A stretch of 64,000 nt of DNA from Helicobacter typhlonius (GCF_001460635.1 NZ_LN907858.1:620001-684000), one strand, 5' to 3'. Counted from the stretch's first letter, positions 26,475 to 35,620 are shown. Notes: generated by a model from the sequence alone, not told the origin. Made by a program: numbers and translations.

Positions 26475-26480
26475 TATAAT
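26475..26480 (+). promoter_or_regulatory. TATAAT -10 box for the TDT-family transporter
   Basis: TATAAT ends 11 bases before the upstream ATG at 26491. Transcription would therefore start at about that codon, which supports using the downstream ATG at 26512 with its AAGGA site. Confidence 0.6.
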
Positions 26481-26511
26481 ACAAAATAATATGCCATATA
26501 AGGAATCCAAA

Positions 26512-27678
26512 ATGACACAAGAATATAAAACAAAAGGTTATTTTAGCTATCTGCCCATAAGCTTTTTTGGTGCGTGTATGGGGCTTAGTGCAATCAGCGT
26601 GGCGTGGGATAAAATGATGCGCTTAATCCAAAACCTCACCATAAATACAGAAAATTTCCTTGCCCCAACCCATAACACAAACTTCTTGCCTTCAACTCTC
26701 CTTGCTAATTTTAGCTTTGCTCTTTCTGTCTCTTTTGCACTCCTTGCCCTCATTGCGTTTATAGGGCTAGTAAGTGCCTATGCTTTGAAGATTCTAAGCA
26801 GCTTTGAGAGTGTCAAGCTTGAGTTTGTCTCGCCTCTGACGCGTCCATTTTTTGGCACATTTTTTATCTCTTTACTGCTTTTGCCCTTTGCACTCCATAG
26901 ACTTGGACTTCCTGAATCCTTAAGCCTTGCGGTATGGATTGTAGGAGCAATTTTAATGTTTATCTTTAGTGTGCATATCGTGCAATTTTGGATTTGCAAC
27001 AAGCTTGAGCTTTCCCATATTACCCCTGCGTGGATTATCCCTGTCGTAGGTTTGCTAGACTTGCCCTTAGCCTTGCCTTTGTTTGTGGATAAAGTATGGG
27101 TGCAGGATTTTAGCTTTATCATTGCTGGATTTTGTGTGGGTGTTGGATTCTTTTGGAGTATCGTGCTATGTGTGCTTATTTTTGCACGCATCGTGTTTTT
27201 TGAAAAACTCCCTGAAAAGCTAATGCCCACCCTTGTGATACTTCTAGCTCCATTTGGTGCAGGAGTAAGTGCCTATGCAGTATTCATTCGAATTCCTATT
27301 CTTAGTAGCATAGATAATTCAAGCTATGTACAAGCTCTTATTAGTCTCCTTAATAGTACAAATAACTTAGACTACGCGCTGTTTTCCATTGGATTATTTT
27401 TGCTTTTTGCTCTATTGCCTCAAGTCTTTCAAATCGGCAAATGTTGCCCATTTAGAATCTCGTGGTGGGCGATTAGTTTCCCTTTGGCTGCAATGTGTAT
27501 TGCAAGCTTTAATATTGCAGAATCTATCGCTTCAAAATCCTCTGCTCTAAGTGGTGGAGCAATATTCTTTTCTGCACTCTCTAGTATGCTCTTAATTGCT
27601 GTAACACTTACTTTTATATGGCTACTTATGCGCACATTGAGAGGAATTATCAAAGGTGAGTTAAAAAATCTTGCCTAA
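26512..27678 (+). CDS. TDT family (TehA/SLAC1-like) transporter
   Basis: The 388-aa inner-membrane protein has about ten hydrophobic segments. The opening YLPISFFGACMGLSAISVAW is typical of the tellurite-resistance/dicarboxylate transporter (TehA) family. TehA-like proteins are anion channels or exporters. I chose ATG 26512 because an AAGGA site precedes it and the promoter at 26475 makes the ATG at 26491 leaderless. It stands alone between ANT(6) and an outer-membrane gene. The substrate is not predictable. Confidence 0.75.
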   Translation: MTQEYKTKGYFSYLPISFFGACMGLSAISVAWDKMMRLIQNLTINTENFLAPTHNTNFLPSTLLANFSFALSVSFALLALIAFIGLVSAYALKILSSFESVKLEFVSPLTRPFFGTFFISLLLLPFALHRLGLPESLSLAVWIVGAILMFIFSVHIVQFWICNKLELSHITPAWIIPVVGLLDLPLALPLFVDKVWVQDFSFIIAGFCVGVGFFWSIVLCVLIFARIVFFEKLPEKLMPTLVILLAPFGAGVSAYAVFIRIPILSSIDNSSYVQALISLLNSTNNLDYALFSIGLFLLFALLPQVFQIGKCCPFRISWWAISFPLAAMCIASFNIAESIASKSSALSGGAIFFSALSSMLLIAVTLTFIWLLMRTLRGIIKGELKNLA

Positions 27679-27818
27679 ACTTTAAAGCTTAGAATTTATC
27701 ATTGAAGTTTTCAGAAAATTCTGCTGAGAGTGAGAAATTGTGCTTTGCATTGTTGCTCCTTGCAATCTAATATAAAATCAATTTTGGCATTATAAATCCT
27801 TACATTTTGTCAAAAAAA

Positions 27819-27831
27819 GGGGGGGGGGGGG
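27819..27831 (+). repeat. homopolymeric G13 tract upstream of an OMP promoter
   Basis: Seven A followed by thirteen G, one A and five more G (27812-27837). The tract lies 28 bases upstream of the TATAAT box of the OMP gene, covering the -35/UP-element region. Length changes there could modulate transcription. Confidence 0.85.
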
Positions 27832-27859
27832 AGGGGGCTAGAATTGAACCCGTATTATT

Positions 27860-27865
27860 TATAAT
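27860..27865 (+). promoter_or_regulatory. TATAAT -10 box of the OMP gene
   Basis: TATAAT sits 29 bases before the ATG at 27895; AAAGGTGG provides the ribosome-binding site. Confidence 0.6.
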
Positions 27866-27894
27866 ACAAAATCAATTTTATGAAAGGTGGTTTA

Positions 27895-28537
27895 ATGAAA
27901 ACTACAAAATTACTTGTAAGTTCAGTAGTGGCTTTAGCATTATCAAGTTCTGCACTTGTAGCTGAAGAAAATGGCATTTTTGTGGGTGTAGGGCTAGGAT
28001 ATGGTGGAAGCACAATGAAAGTTACAAGTCCTGGTGACGGTGGTGGGAAACAAAGTCTAGATGGTTTAAGCTATGAAGTGATTGCTGGTTATAAGCAATT
28101 CTTTACTCCAAATTTTGGTTTGCGCTTATTATGCAAACTTTGCATCTACTACAGGAGAAAAGAAAATTGAGGGTATAAAGCGTAAAGCAAATGTGATGAA
28201 TTTTGGTGTAAATGTTGATGCACTTTATAATTTTATCGCTGATGATTCTCTAAGCTTTGGTGCATTTTTGGGGCTTGGCTTAGGTCTTAATAGCTGGAGT
28301 GGCAGCCTTATTACAGGTCTTAAAGATGACATGGCAGGACTTGGCGCAAAAGTAACAACAAGTGGCTTTGGTGCTGCTCTTAATGTTGGTTTGCGCACAG
28401 AGATTGCTAAAGCTCACGGCATAGAATTAGCTGCTCGTGTACCTTTTGTCGCTACAACTCTTGTTAATAAAGATGGTTTAAAAGTAACAGCAACACACAA
28501 CTACAATGTAGGCTTACGCTATATCTTTAGCTTCTAA
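27895..28537 (+). pseudogene. Helicobacter outer-membrane beta-barrel protein, frameshifted
   Basis: The signal peptide MKTTKLLVSSVVALALSS(S)ALVA is followed by short amphipathic strands (GIFVGVGLGYGG, YEVIAGYKQFF). At about 28122-28128 (TTATTAT) one extra base shifts the frame. Removing it gives ...FGLRLYANFASTTGEKK..., continuing to a barrel ending NVGLRYIFSF with C-terminal Phe. The restored protein would be about 213 aa. ATG 27895 is preferred over 27880 because the latter overlaps the ribosome-binding site. The interrupted version ends at 28170. Family: small Helicobacter OMPs of unknown ligand. Confidence 0.85.
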
Positions 28538-28588
28538 GAATTTTAGAATCTAAATTTAAGCTTTCTTATATTTATCTCCTCATTTTGT

Positions 28589-28617
28589 CCCCAAAGGCTT
28601 TACGCCCTTGGGGGTTT
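28589..28617 (+). terminator. probable rho-independent terminator after the OMP gene
   Basis: CCCCAAAGGC, a TTTAC loop, then GCCCTTGGGGG and TTT, an imperfect GC-rich hairpin about 50 bases after the OMP stop. The T run is short. The rest of the 278-bp gap up to tonB shows no gene. Confidence 0.5.
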
Positions 28618-28815
28618 AAAACTCAAAACTTCCTAAAATCTTTTAAATTTTCTAAAGACTTTTGATACTTTTTTGTTTGGAAACTAACTTTTGAAATTGG
28701 TGCAAAATATGGTAAGCAAATATGCTTTTTGTATAGCGACAAAATTTTATTGCAAATTATTCTATGGCAAGACTTGGCGATTTGTTAAAATAAAACTAGG
28801 CAAAGCCAAATAGGG

Positions 28816-29508
28816 CTAACCCCTATCAAGCTTATAAACAATAGGTAGGCGGATTTTAGTCGTTTGTGTGAAAATAGGAAAATCATTTTGTGCTTGTTTA
28901 ATTGCGTTGAGCGCGGTAAGATTGAGTGATTTGTGAGGGCAAGATTCAACAAGTTGGATATGTGAGACGCCACCATTTTTATGTATCACAAATTCAACCA
29001 CCACACGCCCTTCTAGCCCTTGCTTTCGTGCCATAGGTGGATATTTATTTTTGCGGTCAATGGCGCGTTTGAGTTTGGAGAAAAGCTCATCTTCGCTCCC
29101 ATCATTAAAAGTGAGTGTTTGTATCACATCACCTTCCTCTAGATTTTCACTAGGCTGTGCCTTTGGAGGGTTTTGTGGTGGGGTAATGATTTCTTCTTGT
29201 TTTGCAAGTTTGCCATCGTGCTTTGTGATTTCTCTATGCTTTTGCTTTTTTACAATTGGCTTTGTCTCACTCACAGAATCTTCATTTGAGGTATCCATAA
29301 AAGTAGCAAGGGAGAGTGTCGTGATGCTCTCGCCATTTTGCCGCAAATCCATATTATAAAAAACACCATATAACGAGAAAAAAAGGGCAAGGTGGAGTGC
29401 AAGGCTGATTATGAATCCTGCATAATTTGATATATGTTCATTGCTATTGTGGGCATTGGTTTTGTTAAAAAGGTTATTTATTTTTTGTTGAAATACCAAA
29501 GTTTTCAT
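28816..29508 (-). CDS. tonB: energy-transducing protein TonB
   Basis: The 230-aa protein has an N-terminal membrane anchor (YAGFIISLALHLALFFSLYGVF), a charged Lys/Pro/Glu linker, and a C-terminal TonB domain with YPPMARKQGLEGRVVVEFVIHKNGGVSHIQLVESC. It links proton-motive force to outer-membrane receptors, in Helicobacter mainly for nickel, iron and heme uptake. The gene overlaps exbD by 35 bases. The tonB-exbD-exbB order next to nikR matches H. pylori. Confidence 0.95.
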   Translation of the reverse strand: MKTLVFQQKINNLFNKTNAHNSNEHISNYAGFIISLALHLALFFSLYGVFYNMDLRQNGESITTLSLATFMDTSNEDSVSETKPIVKKQKHREITKHDGKLAKQEEIITPPQNPPKAQPSENLEEGDVIQTLTFNDGSEDELFSKLKRAIDRKNKYPPMARKQGLEGRVVVEFVIHKNGGVSHIQLVESCPHKSLNLTALNAIKQAQNDFPIFTQTTKIRLPIVYKLDRG

Positions 29509-29854
29509 GCCCTTTCTCCTTTAAAATATCTATGATTTGCACAAAGCTTTCAAATTTTGAATCTTTATCGCTTTTGAGCTGAATAAGCGTCTTGTTATTG
29601 ACATTGGCAAGCTCTGTTTTGAGAGATTCTGCATCAATGGGTTTATCGTTAAAATAGATAATATTTTTATCATCAATTGCAATGAGAATTGGCTTTTCAT
29701 CTTTGCTTTGCTGATTTTGACTCGCATATGGAAGCTCGACTTTTATTTGCCCTTGCGCAATAAAGGTCGATACGCTTAACACAATCGCTAAAAGCACGAG
29801 CATAACATCAATGAAAGGCACGATATTTAAACCATCTTTTTTTGGGATTCTCAT
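29474..29854 (-). CDS. exbD: TonB-system protein ExbD
   Basis: The 126-aa protein has an N-terminal MRIPKKDGLNIVPFIDVMLVLLAIVL membrane helix with the conserved Asp in PFIDVMLVLL, and a periplasmic beta domain. It partners ExbB in the proton channel that energises TonB. ExbB lies 9 bases upstream on the same strand. Confidence 0.95.
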   Translation of the reverse strand: MRIPKKDGLNIVPFIDVMLVLLAIVLSVSTFIAQGQIKVELPYASQNQQSKDEKPILIAIDDKNIIYFNDKPIDAESLKTELANVNNKTLIQLKSDKDSKFESFVQIIDILKEKGHENFGISTKNK

Positions 29855-29863
29855 CGCCTTGTC

Positions 29864-30295
29864 CTAGTCTTTTTGTTTGTTTAGACGCTTGTAGCGGCTG
29901 ATTTCGATATCCATTTTACGCACAAAGCAGTTATACACGATAAGTGTGGGGATTGCCACCACTAACCCTAATGCTGTGGCTTTGAGTGCGGTAGATAGCC
30001 CTACCATAATGCTTTGAGCGTCCATTCCGCCACTCATACCCATATCATAGAATGTAATCATAATTCCAATAACGGTGCCAAGAAGTCCCACATAAGGTGC
30101 ATTTGAGTAGATGATATAAAGTGCGGTAAGATTCTTACTTAATGATTCTTCAAGCGCATCTTCGTTTTGATAGTCTGTGAGTTTAAGTTTTGCAAAAAAT
30201 ATAAGCCTTTCACAGCTAAACCATACGCTTAGAAAGCTCATCAAGCCCAAAATAGCAAAAATGATATGGTCGATATATTCTTTTAGAAATTCCAT
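29864..30295 (-). CDS. exbB: TonB-system proton channel protein ExbB
   Basis: The 143-aa protein starts at ATG 30295 ([13 protein letters not shown]), chosen because GGAG lies 7 bases upstream; an upstream ATG at 30331 has no such site. It has three membrane segments with the MotA/TolQ/ExbB signature [17 protein letters not shown] and a C-terminal [22 protein letters not shown]. First gene of the exbB-exbD-tonB operon, divergent from nikR and probably nickel/iron-controlled. Confidence 0.93.
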   Translation of the reverse strand: MEFLKEYIDHIIFAILGLMSFLSVWFSCERLIFFAKLKLTDYQNEDALEESLSKNLTALYIIYSNAPYVGLLGTVIGIMITFYDMGMSGGMDAQSIMVGLSTALKATALGLVVAIPTLIVYNCFVRKMDIEISRYKRLNKQKD

Positions 30296-30430
30296 TAATA
30301 TGCTCCAAGACTTAAAAATGAACTCGCACATATTATAAAAATCATTCTTAAGATAAGTTTATATTTCCTTTTAATTTCACTTAAACTCCATACTTCGCTT
30401 TTATGCTTAGTTTTTTTAGGTTACAATTTG

Positions 30431-30446
30431 GCTTATATTCATAAGC
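30431..30446. promoter_or_regulatory. inverted repeat overlapping the nikR promoter
   Basis: GCTTAT-ATTC-ATAAGC, a perfect 6-bp inverted repeat containing a TATATT -10-like box, 14 bases before the nikR ATG in the 164-bp exbB-nikR divergent region. It could bind NikR or Fur, but the known H. pylori consensus is loose and I cannot confirm a match. Confidence 0.35.
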
Positions 30447-30459
30447 TAAAGGAAGCACA

Positions 30460-30891
30460 ATGAAGCCCAATATTATTCGATTTAGTGTGTCTTTACCAGA
30501 GAATTTGCTTGAAAGCCTTGATGAGCGTCTAACACATAAAGGCTACTCATCACGTTCAGAAATCGTGCGTGATATGATACGCGAAAAACTTAATGAGGAA
30601 GTATGGAGTAGTGGCACGGAAGACACACAGGGCGTGGCAGTTTTGACGATTATTTATGACCATCATCAACGGGATTTAAATCAAAGAATGATTGATATTC
30701 AGCACACAAACACACACAATGGTAGCGTGGAGATTCTATGCAATACACATATTCATTTAGACCATCATAATTGTTTAGAGACAATTATTTTACGCGGCAA
30801 GGGAAGCAATATTGAGAATCTTAGCATTGAAATCGGTGGCTTAAAGGGTGTAAAGTTTTCAAAGCTCACACGCGCAAGTCGCTTTGAGTAG
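30460..30891 (+). CDS. nikR: nickel-responsive regulator NikR
   Basis: The 143-aa protein has an N-terminal ribbon-helix-helix ([19 protein letters not shown]...[11 protein letters not shown]) and a C-terminal ACT-like domain with the nickel ligands: [19 protein letters not shown] (His/His/Cys). Ni-bound NikR represses or activates urease, nickel uptake and exbB/tonB genes. It diverges from exbB as in H. pylori, consistent with direct control of the TonB operon. Confidence 0.97.
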   Translation: MKPNIIRFSVSLPENLLESLDERLTHKGYSSRSEIVRDMIREKLNEEVWSSGTEDTQGVAVLTIIYDHHQRDLNQRMIDIQHTNTHNGSVEILCNTHIHLDHHNCLETIILRGKGSNIENLSIEIGGLKGVKFSKLTRASRFE

Positions 30892-30955
30892 CGTGAGTTG
30901 CTTTTAAGTAAGCTAAGATTCTATGAGTATTATATAAACATAAGGGCATTGGCAA

Positions 30956-31732
30956 ATGCAGGGCTATGTAGCAATCTATGGTGGGAGCTTTGACCCGCCC
31001 CATAAGGGGCATAGCGAGATTATCCGCACATTGTGTGAGAATGTGCTTTACACTCATATTATCCTTATGCCAAACTTTAAAAATCCATTGAAAACCCCGC
31101 CGCTCTTTGCTCCGCTTCAACGATTGCAAATGTGTGAGAAAATAGCTAAAGAATATAATGCGCAGTATCCACCTCTTTCATCTTCGTCCCTAGCGTCTCT
31201 GCCGCGTGTGAGTGTAAATGACTATGAGATAAGGCAAAACCGCGCCGTGTATAGCGTGGAGAGTGTGAGGGAGATTCAAAATGAGCTAAAGGCAAAATAT
31301 GCGGATATGTGTAGGGATATGAAATATGCCTTTGTGCTGGGTAGTGATAGTTTCAATCAATTAGCGCGGTGGCACAATCCGCAAGAATTATGCGAAATGG
31401 TTGATTTCGTGGTAGTTCATAGGGTGGATTTAGAATCTAGCCCTGAATCTACTTTAGAATCTAGCTCCTGCGTAGATTCTAAAAAAAGTGGAGATATGAA
31501 GAAAAGGGCGAGTGCTGTGCATAATGCAGATTCTGAATCTGCCGCGTATTCTAGCCTTGCTCTGCATTCTCATTTTGCCCCGCACGTGATTGAAAACCTC
31601 CATTTGCAAGATTTTAGTGCGTTGTCTTCAAGCGCAGTGCGCACCTTGCTGCATAGTGGAGACATCAATAGCGCACTTATGATGATGCCACCTTGCATTC
31701 ATAGCATTATAAAGGCACATTTTAGGCTATAA
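30956..31732 (+). CDS. nadD: nicotinate-nucleotide adenylyltransferase NadD with a Ser-rich insertion
   Basis: The 258-aa enzyme has the nucleotidyltransferase motif YGGSFDPPHKGH near residue 8, FVLGSDSFNQLARWH near 123, and SSSAVRTLL near the C-terminus. It adenylates nicotinate mononucleotide for NAD synthesis. Between about residues 160 and 205 is an unusual hydrophilic insertion rich in Ser/Glu, encoded by repeated GAATCTAG-like words and not expected in the family (usually about 190-210 aa). The rest is intact. Confidence 0.92.
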   Translation: MQGYVAIYGGSFDPPHKGHSEIIRTLCENVLYTHIILMPNFKNPLKTPPLFAPLQRLQMCEKIAKEYNAQYPPLSSSSLASLPRVSVNDYEIRQNRAVYSVESVREIQNELKAKYADMCRDMKYAFVLGSDSFNQLARWHNPQELCEMVDFVVVHRVDLESSPESTLESSSCVDSKKSGDMKKRASAVHNADSESAAYSSLALHSHFAPHVIENLHLQDFSALSSSAVRTLLHSGDINSALMMMPPCIHSIIKAHFRL

Positions 31733-31762
31733 TGCGCGTTTAAATTTATTAAAGGAGCAGTT

Positions 31763-32122
31763 TTGGAAATATTGCAGGAGCAAAAAATTTTACGCAATCC
31801 ACAGGAGCGCTTAGACTATATAAGCGCACTTTTAGCTGATAAAAAAGGCGAGGATATCGAAGTCTTTGATGTGAGAGATAGGGATTATATTGTTGATTAT
31901 GTGATTATTGTAAGCGCGATGATTGGGAAGCACGCCTTTGCTTTGCTAGATCATCTAAAAAGTGAGCTAAAGCCCTTGAACGAGGTGTTTTACTCCACAG
32001 ATGAGAAAAGCGAGGATTGGGTTATTGCAGATTTGGGGGATATTATGATTCATATCTTTACGCCTAATCATCGCAAAAAGTTTAATTTAGAGGAATTTTT
32101 GCGCTCCCTCGCTAAAAAATAA
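31763..32122 (+). CDS. rsfS: ribosome silencing factor RsfS (Iojap family)
   Basis: The 119-aa protein has the RsfS core: DIEVFDVRDRDYIVDYVIIVSA and DWVIADLGDIMIHIFTPNHRKKFNLEEF. It binds ribosomal protein L14 and blocks subunit joining when nutrients are scarce. Start is TTG after AAAGGAGC. It follows nadD closely, a common bacterial pairing, and its TAA overlaps the next ATG. Confidence 0.92.
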   Translation: MEILQEQKILRNPQERLDYISALLADKKGEDIEVFDVRDRDYIVDYVIIVSAMIGKHAFALLDHLKSELKPLNEVFYSTDEKSEDWVIADLGDIMIHIFTPNHRKKFNLEEFLRSLAKK

Positions 32123-33090
32123 TGCTTTTACGATATATCTTGCAAGGTTTGTTGTCTGTGTGCGCTTTTGGTGCGGACATTATCGTGCCTTTGCAAGATG
32201 AGGCATTTTCACCCGATAGTTTGAATCTGCCTTATACGCGTTCTGTGAAATCTACGAATAATGCTGTGGATAAATCTACGCTAGAGAAGCACTCAATCAC
32301 GCAAAGTCTCTCGTTGCATTATCTTAATTCCTATATGCGTCATCATCAGTTTGGAATCTCTGTGAATGGCGTGGGGCTGGAATATCATAGAATCTTAGTC
32401 AATAACAATCAAAGTGATGTGCTTTTATCCGTGCAGACAAATTTTACTAAATCTTCTCTTCAGCCATTTCGCACAAACACACAGGATTTTACCCTTGAAT
32501 ATGATGCAAATTTTCAAATTGGCACATTAGCCCAGCTTGATATTTTATTCGCACAAAGCGATAGGGGTTATCATATGTTGGGGTTTGAGTTAGGTTTTGC
32601 CTTTGCCCTCCCTGCGCGACTTGCAGGAGGTGTTTCTGGCGTGGAGTTTGACGAGCAGAGTGTGCTATTTAATGTCGATTATGGATATGGTTTTAGCTTT
32701 GGTAAATATACCTTAATGCCCTTTGTGCGCTTAGAGAGCTACGCATTTTTTCCACTTCAAGAGAAGCTCAAAAATCGCCGTCCTGTTGATAGCGGATTTA
32801 ATATGCTTATGGGGGTAAAAAATATTTGGGATATGCGCTATTTTGAAGGAGCATTGAGCGTTGGGGCATTGAGTGATTTAAATCTTTCAAGCTCGGGTGT
32901 GGGCGTGTTGGCAAATGGTGTAATCGTGTATGATAGGCTCGGTATGAGTAATGGAGTCTTTGGCGAAATAAGCATTGGCATTTTAGAAACTAAGCATTTC
33001 CACCTTCTTGTGAAGTCGAATTTTTCTTATATGCTGTCATACTATGAGTTGAATTGGCAGAATGGTTTGAGTGCGTTGCTAAGATTCTAA
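32122..33090 (+). CDS. predicted outer-membrane beta-barrel protein
   Basis: The 322-aa protein has a signal peptide (LLRYILQGLLSVCAFGADI) and many amphipathic strands such as HHQFGISVNGVGLEYHRI and GYGFSFGKYTLMPFVRLES, ending ...LSALLRF with a C-terminal Phe, the usual OMP-insertion signal. I recognise no named family. The ATG overlaps the rsfS stop, so it is co-transcribed with nadD-rsfS. A Helicobacter-specific outer-membrane protein is most likely. Confidence 0.65.
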   Translation: MLLRYILQGLLSVCAFGADIIVPLQDEAFSPDSLNLPYTRSVKSTNNAVDKSTLEKHSITQSLSLHYLNSYMRHHQFGISVNGVGLEYHRILVNNNQSDVLLSVQTNFTKSSLQPFRTNTQDFTLEYDANFQIGTLAQLDILFAQSDRGYHMLGFELGFAFALPARLAGGVSGVEFDEQSVLFNVDYGYGFSFGKYTLMPFVRLESYAFFPLQEKLKNRRPVDSGFNMLMGVKNIWDMRYFEGALSVGALSDLNLSSSGVGVLANGVIVYDRLGMSNGVFGEISIGILETKHFHLLVKSNFSYMLSYYELNWQNGLSALLRF

Positions 33091-33218
33091 ACTCTAGGCT
33101 AGATTTTTGAATCCAAGCAAGTATGTGTCATTGTATAGAATCTGCAAAATTCATCAAACTATTTATTTTTTTGTTAGAATCTCGTCAAAGAATTAAGAAA
33201 ATATTTTAAGGGGGATAA

Positions 33219-34351
33219 ATGAGGAGACTTATTTGTGGTATCTTGTGCCTACTATCTGTGGTGTTAGGGGAAGATGAGGTAGGGCAGAATATCGAGCATT
33301 ATATGAAGCTTGCTAGGGAGAATTACCCACTCTATCAAAATACCAAGCTTTTAGATAGGGTATTAAGTCTCACGCTTGAAAGATATAATATGCACTTTAT
33401 CCCACATTTGCGCTTTTCAAGCAAGGTTTCCTATCAAAGCGATGTTACAACCTTGCCTTTTGATAATAATCAAATGCAAGGTATTTTTCCAACTTTCAAC
33501 TACAAGCCATTGAGTAAAGACCAGTATCAATTTGCCTTTGAGCTTGCCCAGCCCGTGCTTGATATGGGGCTTGTTGCACAAAAAGATATGAGTTGCGCAC
33601 AATACGCCACGCGCAAGAGTGATAATGTGATTAGCCTCTATAAGATTCAGCAATCTGTGATTAATACTTTCTTTTCTCTGCTCCTTTTGGGTGAGCAAAT
33701 CGAGTAAAATGAGCTACATATCAAGGAGCTTGATAAAAACTTGAAGAATCTTGAAATCCTCTATAAAAATGGCGTGATAGAAAAAGAAATCCTCGACAAA
33801 ATGCGTATCGAGATTCTCAACACGCAAAAAAATGCACAGGCGTTGAAAAATGAAAAAGACATCGCAACACAAACGCTTTCAATGCTAAGTGCGACAAAAA
33901 TAGGTGAGAATTTACTTATTCCAAGCCTAGAGGAACAAAGTGCGTTTTTGCAGAGTGTGCGACATCTCGCGTATGAGGAGAACACAAATGCTTTAGAATT
34001 TCGCCCAGAAACATTATATTTTAGCCTCAAAAGCATCGAGATTGAGAGTCAAAAAAAGCTAGAGAATGCTAAGAATTTACCCTATGTGGATTTATTTTTC
34101 AAGGTGGATATGCAAATCCGGGGTTAAATTTTTTAAAAGGCACATTCTCGCCTTATTACATTGTTGGTGTGCGGTTGAATTGGGACTTTAGCAATCTCTA
34201 CACAAAGCACCAGCAAAATGGATTGATTAAAAATAGCCAACTCATCTTGCAATCACAGCAGAAAGAATTTACCCTTAATACAAAATCGCACTCAGATAGA
34301 ACTAGTAACAATCTTAAATACCGACCTAAACCTAGAATCTTGTGGCATTAG
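33219..34351 (+). pseudogene. decayed TolC-like outer-membrane efflux protein
   Basis: The coding signal runs through three pieces. Piece 1 (33219-33707) has a signal peptide, TolC-type helices (FAFELAQPVLDMGLVAQKD) and stops at TAA. The same frame continues with NELHIKELDKNLKNLEILYKNGV to a stop at 34127 (piece 2). A one-base loss near 34120 moves the frame to piece 3 (LNFLKGTFSPYYIVGVRLNWDFSNLY...), which ends prematurely at 34351 after YRPKPRILWH. Normal TolC proteins are longer. The nonsense codon, frameshift and missing C-terminus indicate a pseudogene, at the left border of the effector island. Confidence 0.8.
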
Positions 34352-35028
34352 ATGTCCTTATAGCCTAAATCTTTTATCTTATCTTTTAATTCTGCATCAC
34401 TGATTGTTATTCCTTGAAATTCTAAAGCTTCTTTGGTTTTTTGGCGAATGAAGTTGAGTAGTTTTTCTCGTTCTTGATTTGTCATATATTCATCGCATAA
34501 AAATACTTTATGATAATGCTTAGGCATAAAAATCAAATTAAAATACCTATAATTTTTACTCGGTGCTTGGTGATTCAAAAAATAATAAACAAAACAATTA
34601 GACCTTTCTAAAAATGGTCTTGGAGTATAGTATTTGACTAATCCCACTTCCCCAAATCTAAAGAATCCTTTTTGTATTCTAAACCAATTCCTTCTCTCAA
34701 AGCCTATGCCTTGATTGGTAATGTAGATTTTGTTTTTGCGATAGTAAAATACTTGGCGATACGCATCTATAACCGAATAGAAAATGGCAATATAGAGCAA
34801 AAATATCAACCAAGACTTTGGGCTATAAAATACAGCAATCAATACAAGAATAGGATTTTCGTCTGCGAATATTTTACTTATCATTATTGGGAATGCTATA
34901 AGAATGAATAGAGAAACTAAAAAAATTAATATATAAGAAATCCAATCCAATATAAACACATTATGCCTTATCTCATACAGAATCTCCTCTCCAAACTCAT
35001 CATATCTTATATCTTGTTTTTCATTCAT
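34348..35028 (-). CDS. two-TM protein with PH-like domain, presumed immunity protein (paralog A)
   Basis: The 226-aa protein opens MNEKQDIRYDEFGEEILYEIRHN, has two hydrophobic segments (about residues 29-90), then a YYRKNKIYITNQGIGFERRNWFRIQKGFFRFGEVG stretch like the beta strands of bacterial PH domains, and a helical tail. It is paralogous to 35621-36262, with almost identical first 25 codons. It follows a small partner ORF (35041-35604). By position I infer an inner-membrane immunity protein of a polymorphic effector, but no direct evidence exists. Confidence 0.5.
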   Translation of the reverse strand: MNEKQDIRYDEFGEEILYEIRHNVFILDWISYILIFLVSLFILIAFPIMISKIFADENPILVLIAVFYSPKSWLIFLLYIAIFYSVIDAYRQVFYYRKNKIYITNQGIGFERRNWFRIQKGFFRFGEVGLVKYYTPRPFLERSNCFVYYFLNHQAPSKNYRYFNLIFMPKHYHKVFLCDEYMTNQEREKLLNFIRQKTKEALEFQGITISDAELKDKIKDLGYKDI

Positions 35029-35040
35029 ATTCTTGCCTTA

Positions 35041-35604
35041 TCAACACTTCGTGCTTGAAATAATAGCTAAGATTCTGCCTTTAGTTCCAAGTCCTTTAGT
35101 TGATTCTTTGAGTGATTTATCTACCCCATATTTCTCTGCTAATGTTGCCATTGAAGCAAACATTGCACTTATTCCACTCATTAGTGTATCAGTGGTATTA
35201 CCTTGATATTCTAGCAAATTTGTATTAGATTCTATGACCAAAGTTGAAGTATTATCCTTATTGATAATCTCTTTAGCTGTAATGTTAGAATCTTCATAGG
35301 TAAAGGGTTGGATACTATTGCTTTGTGAAGTAGTAATGCTTATTGGAGATTTTGTATTGTTATTTTCAAACATTATAGAATCTTGATTATTTATTATTTC
35401 AAAAGGACAATCTACAATACAAACAATAGCCACTCTTTTTGTATTATCTTTAGAATCATAAAGTTTAATATTATTATTTGGATTATAAGGAGCATTGGGG
35501 TTAGAATCTATCATACCAGTCTTAACATCAAATCCTTTATTACTAGAGTTAGGTAAGCCTATTTTAATACCTGCTGTGTTGGGTTGGTTACTATCGTGAT
35601 TCAT
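35041..35604 (-). CDS. unknown island protein, effector fragment or adaptor (copy 1)
   Basis: The 187-aa hydrophilic protein has NNNIKLYDSKD, a TYEDSNITAKEI...STLVIESNTNLLEYQGNT segment and a C-terminal MSGISAMFASMATLAEKYGVDKSL helix. Its 3' 180 bp repeat almost exactly those of 36291-36752. It probably carries a beta-rich cargo/adaptor part of a VgrG-associated effector. No toxin motif is visible; the C-terminus ends in SSTKC. Confidence 0.45.
   Translation of the reverse strand: MNHDSNQPNTAGIKIGLPNSSNKGFDVKTGMIDSNPNAPYNPNNNIKLYDSKDNTKRVAIVCIVDCPFEIINNQDSIMFENNNTKSPISITTSQSNSIQPFTYEDSNITAKEIINKDNTSTLVIESNTNLLEYQGNTTDTLMSGISAMFASMATLAEKYGVDKSLKESTKGLGTKGRILAIISSTKC
35132..35311 (-). repeat. 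180-bp near-identical repeat, copy 1
   Basis: Matches 36295-36474 with only a few differences; encodes the shared ITAKEI...MATLAEK region of the two partner ORFs. Confidence 0.85.
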
Positions 35605-35620
35605 TGGTTATTTCCTTAGA

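Noticed and set aside
27880-27894. Alternative upstream ATG for the OMP gene
   Set aside because: It overlaps the AAAGGTGG ribosome-binding site; the signal peptide begins properly at 27895.
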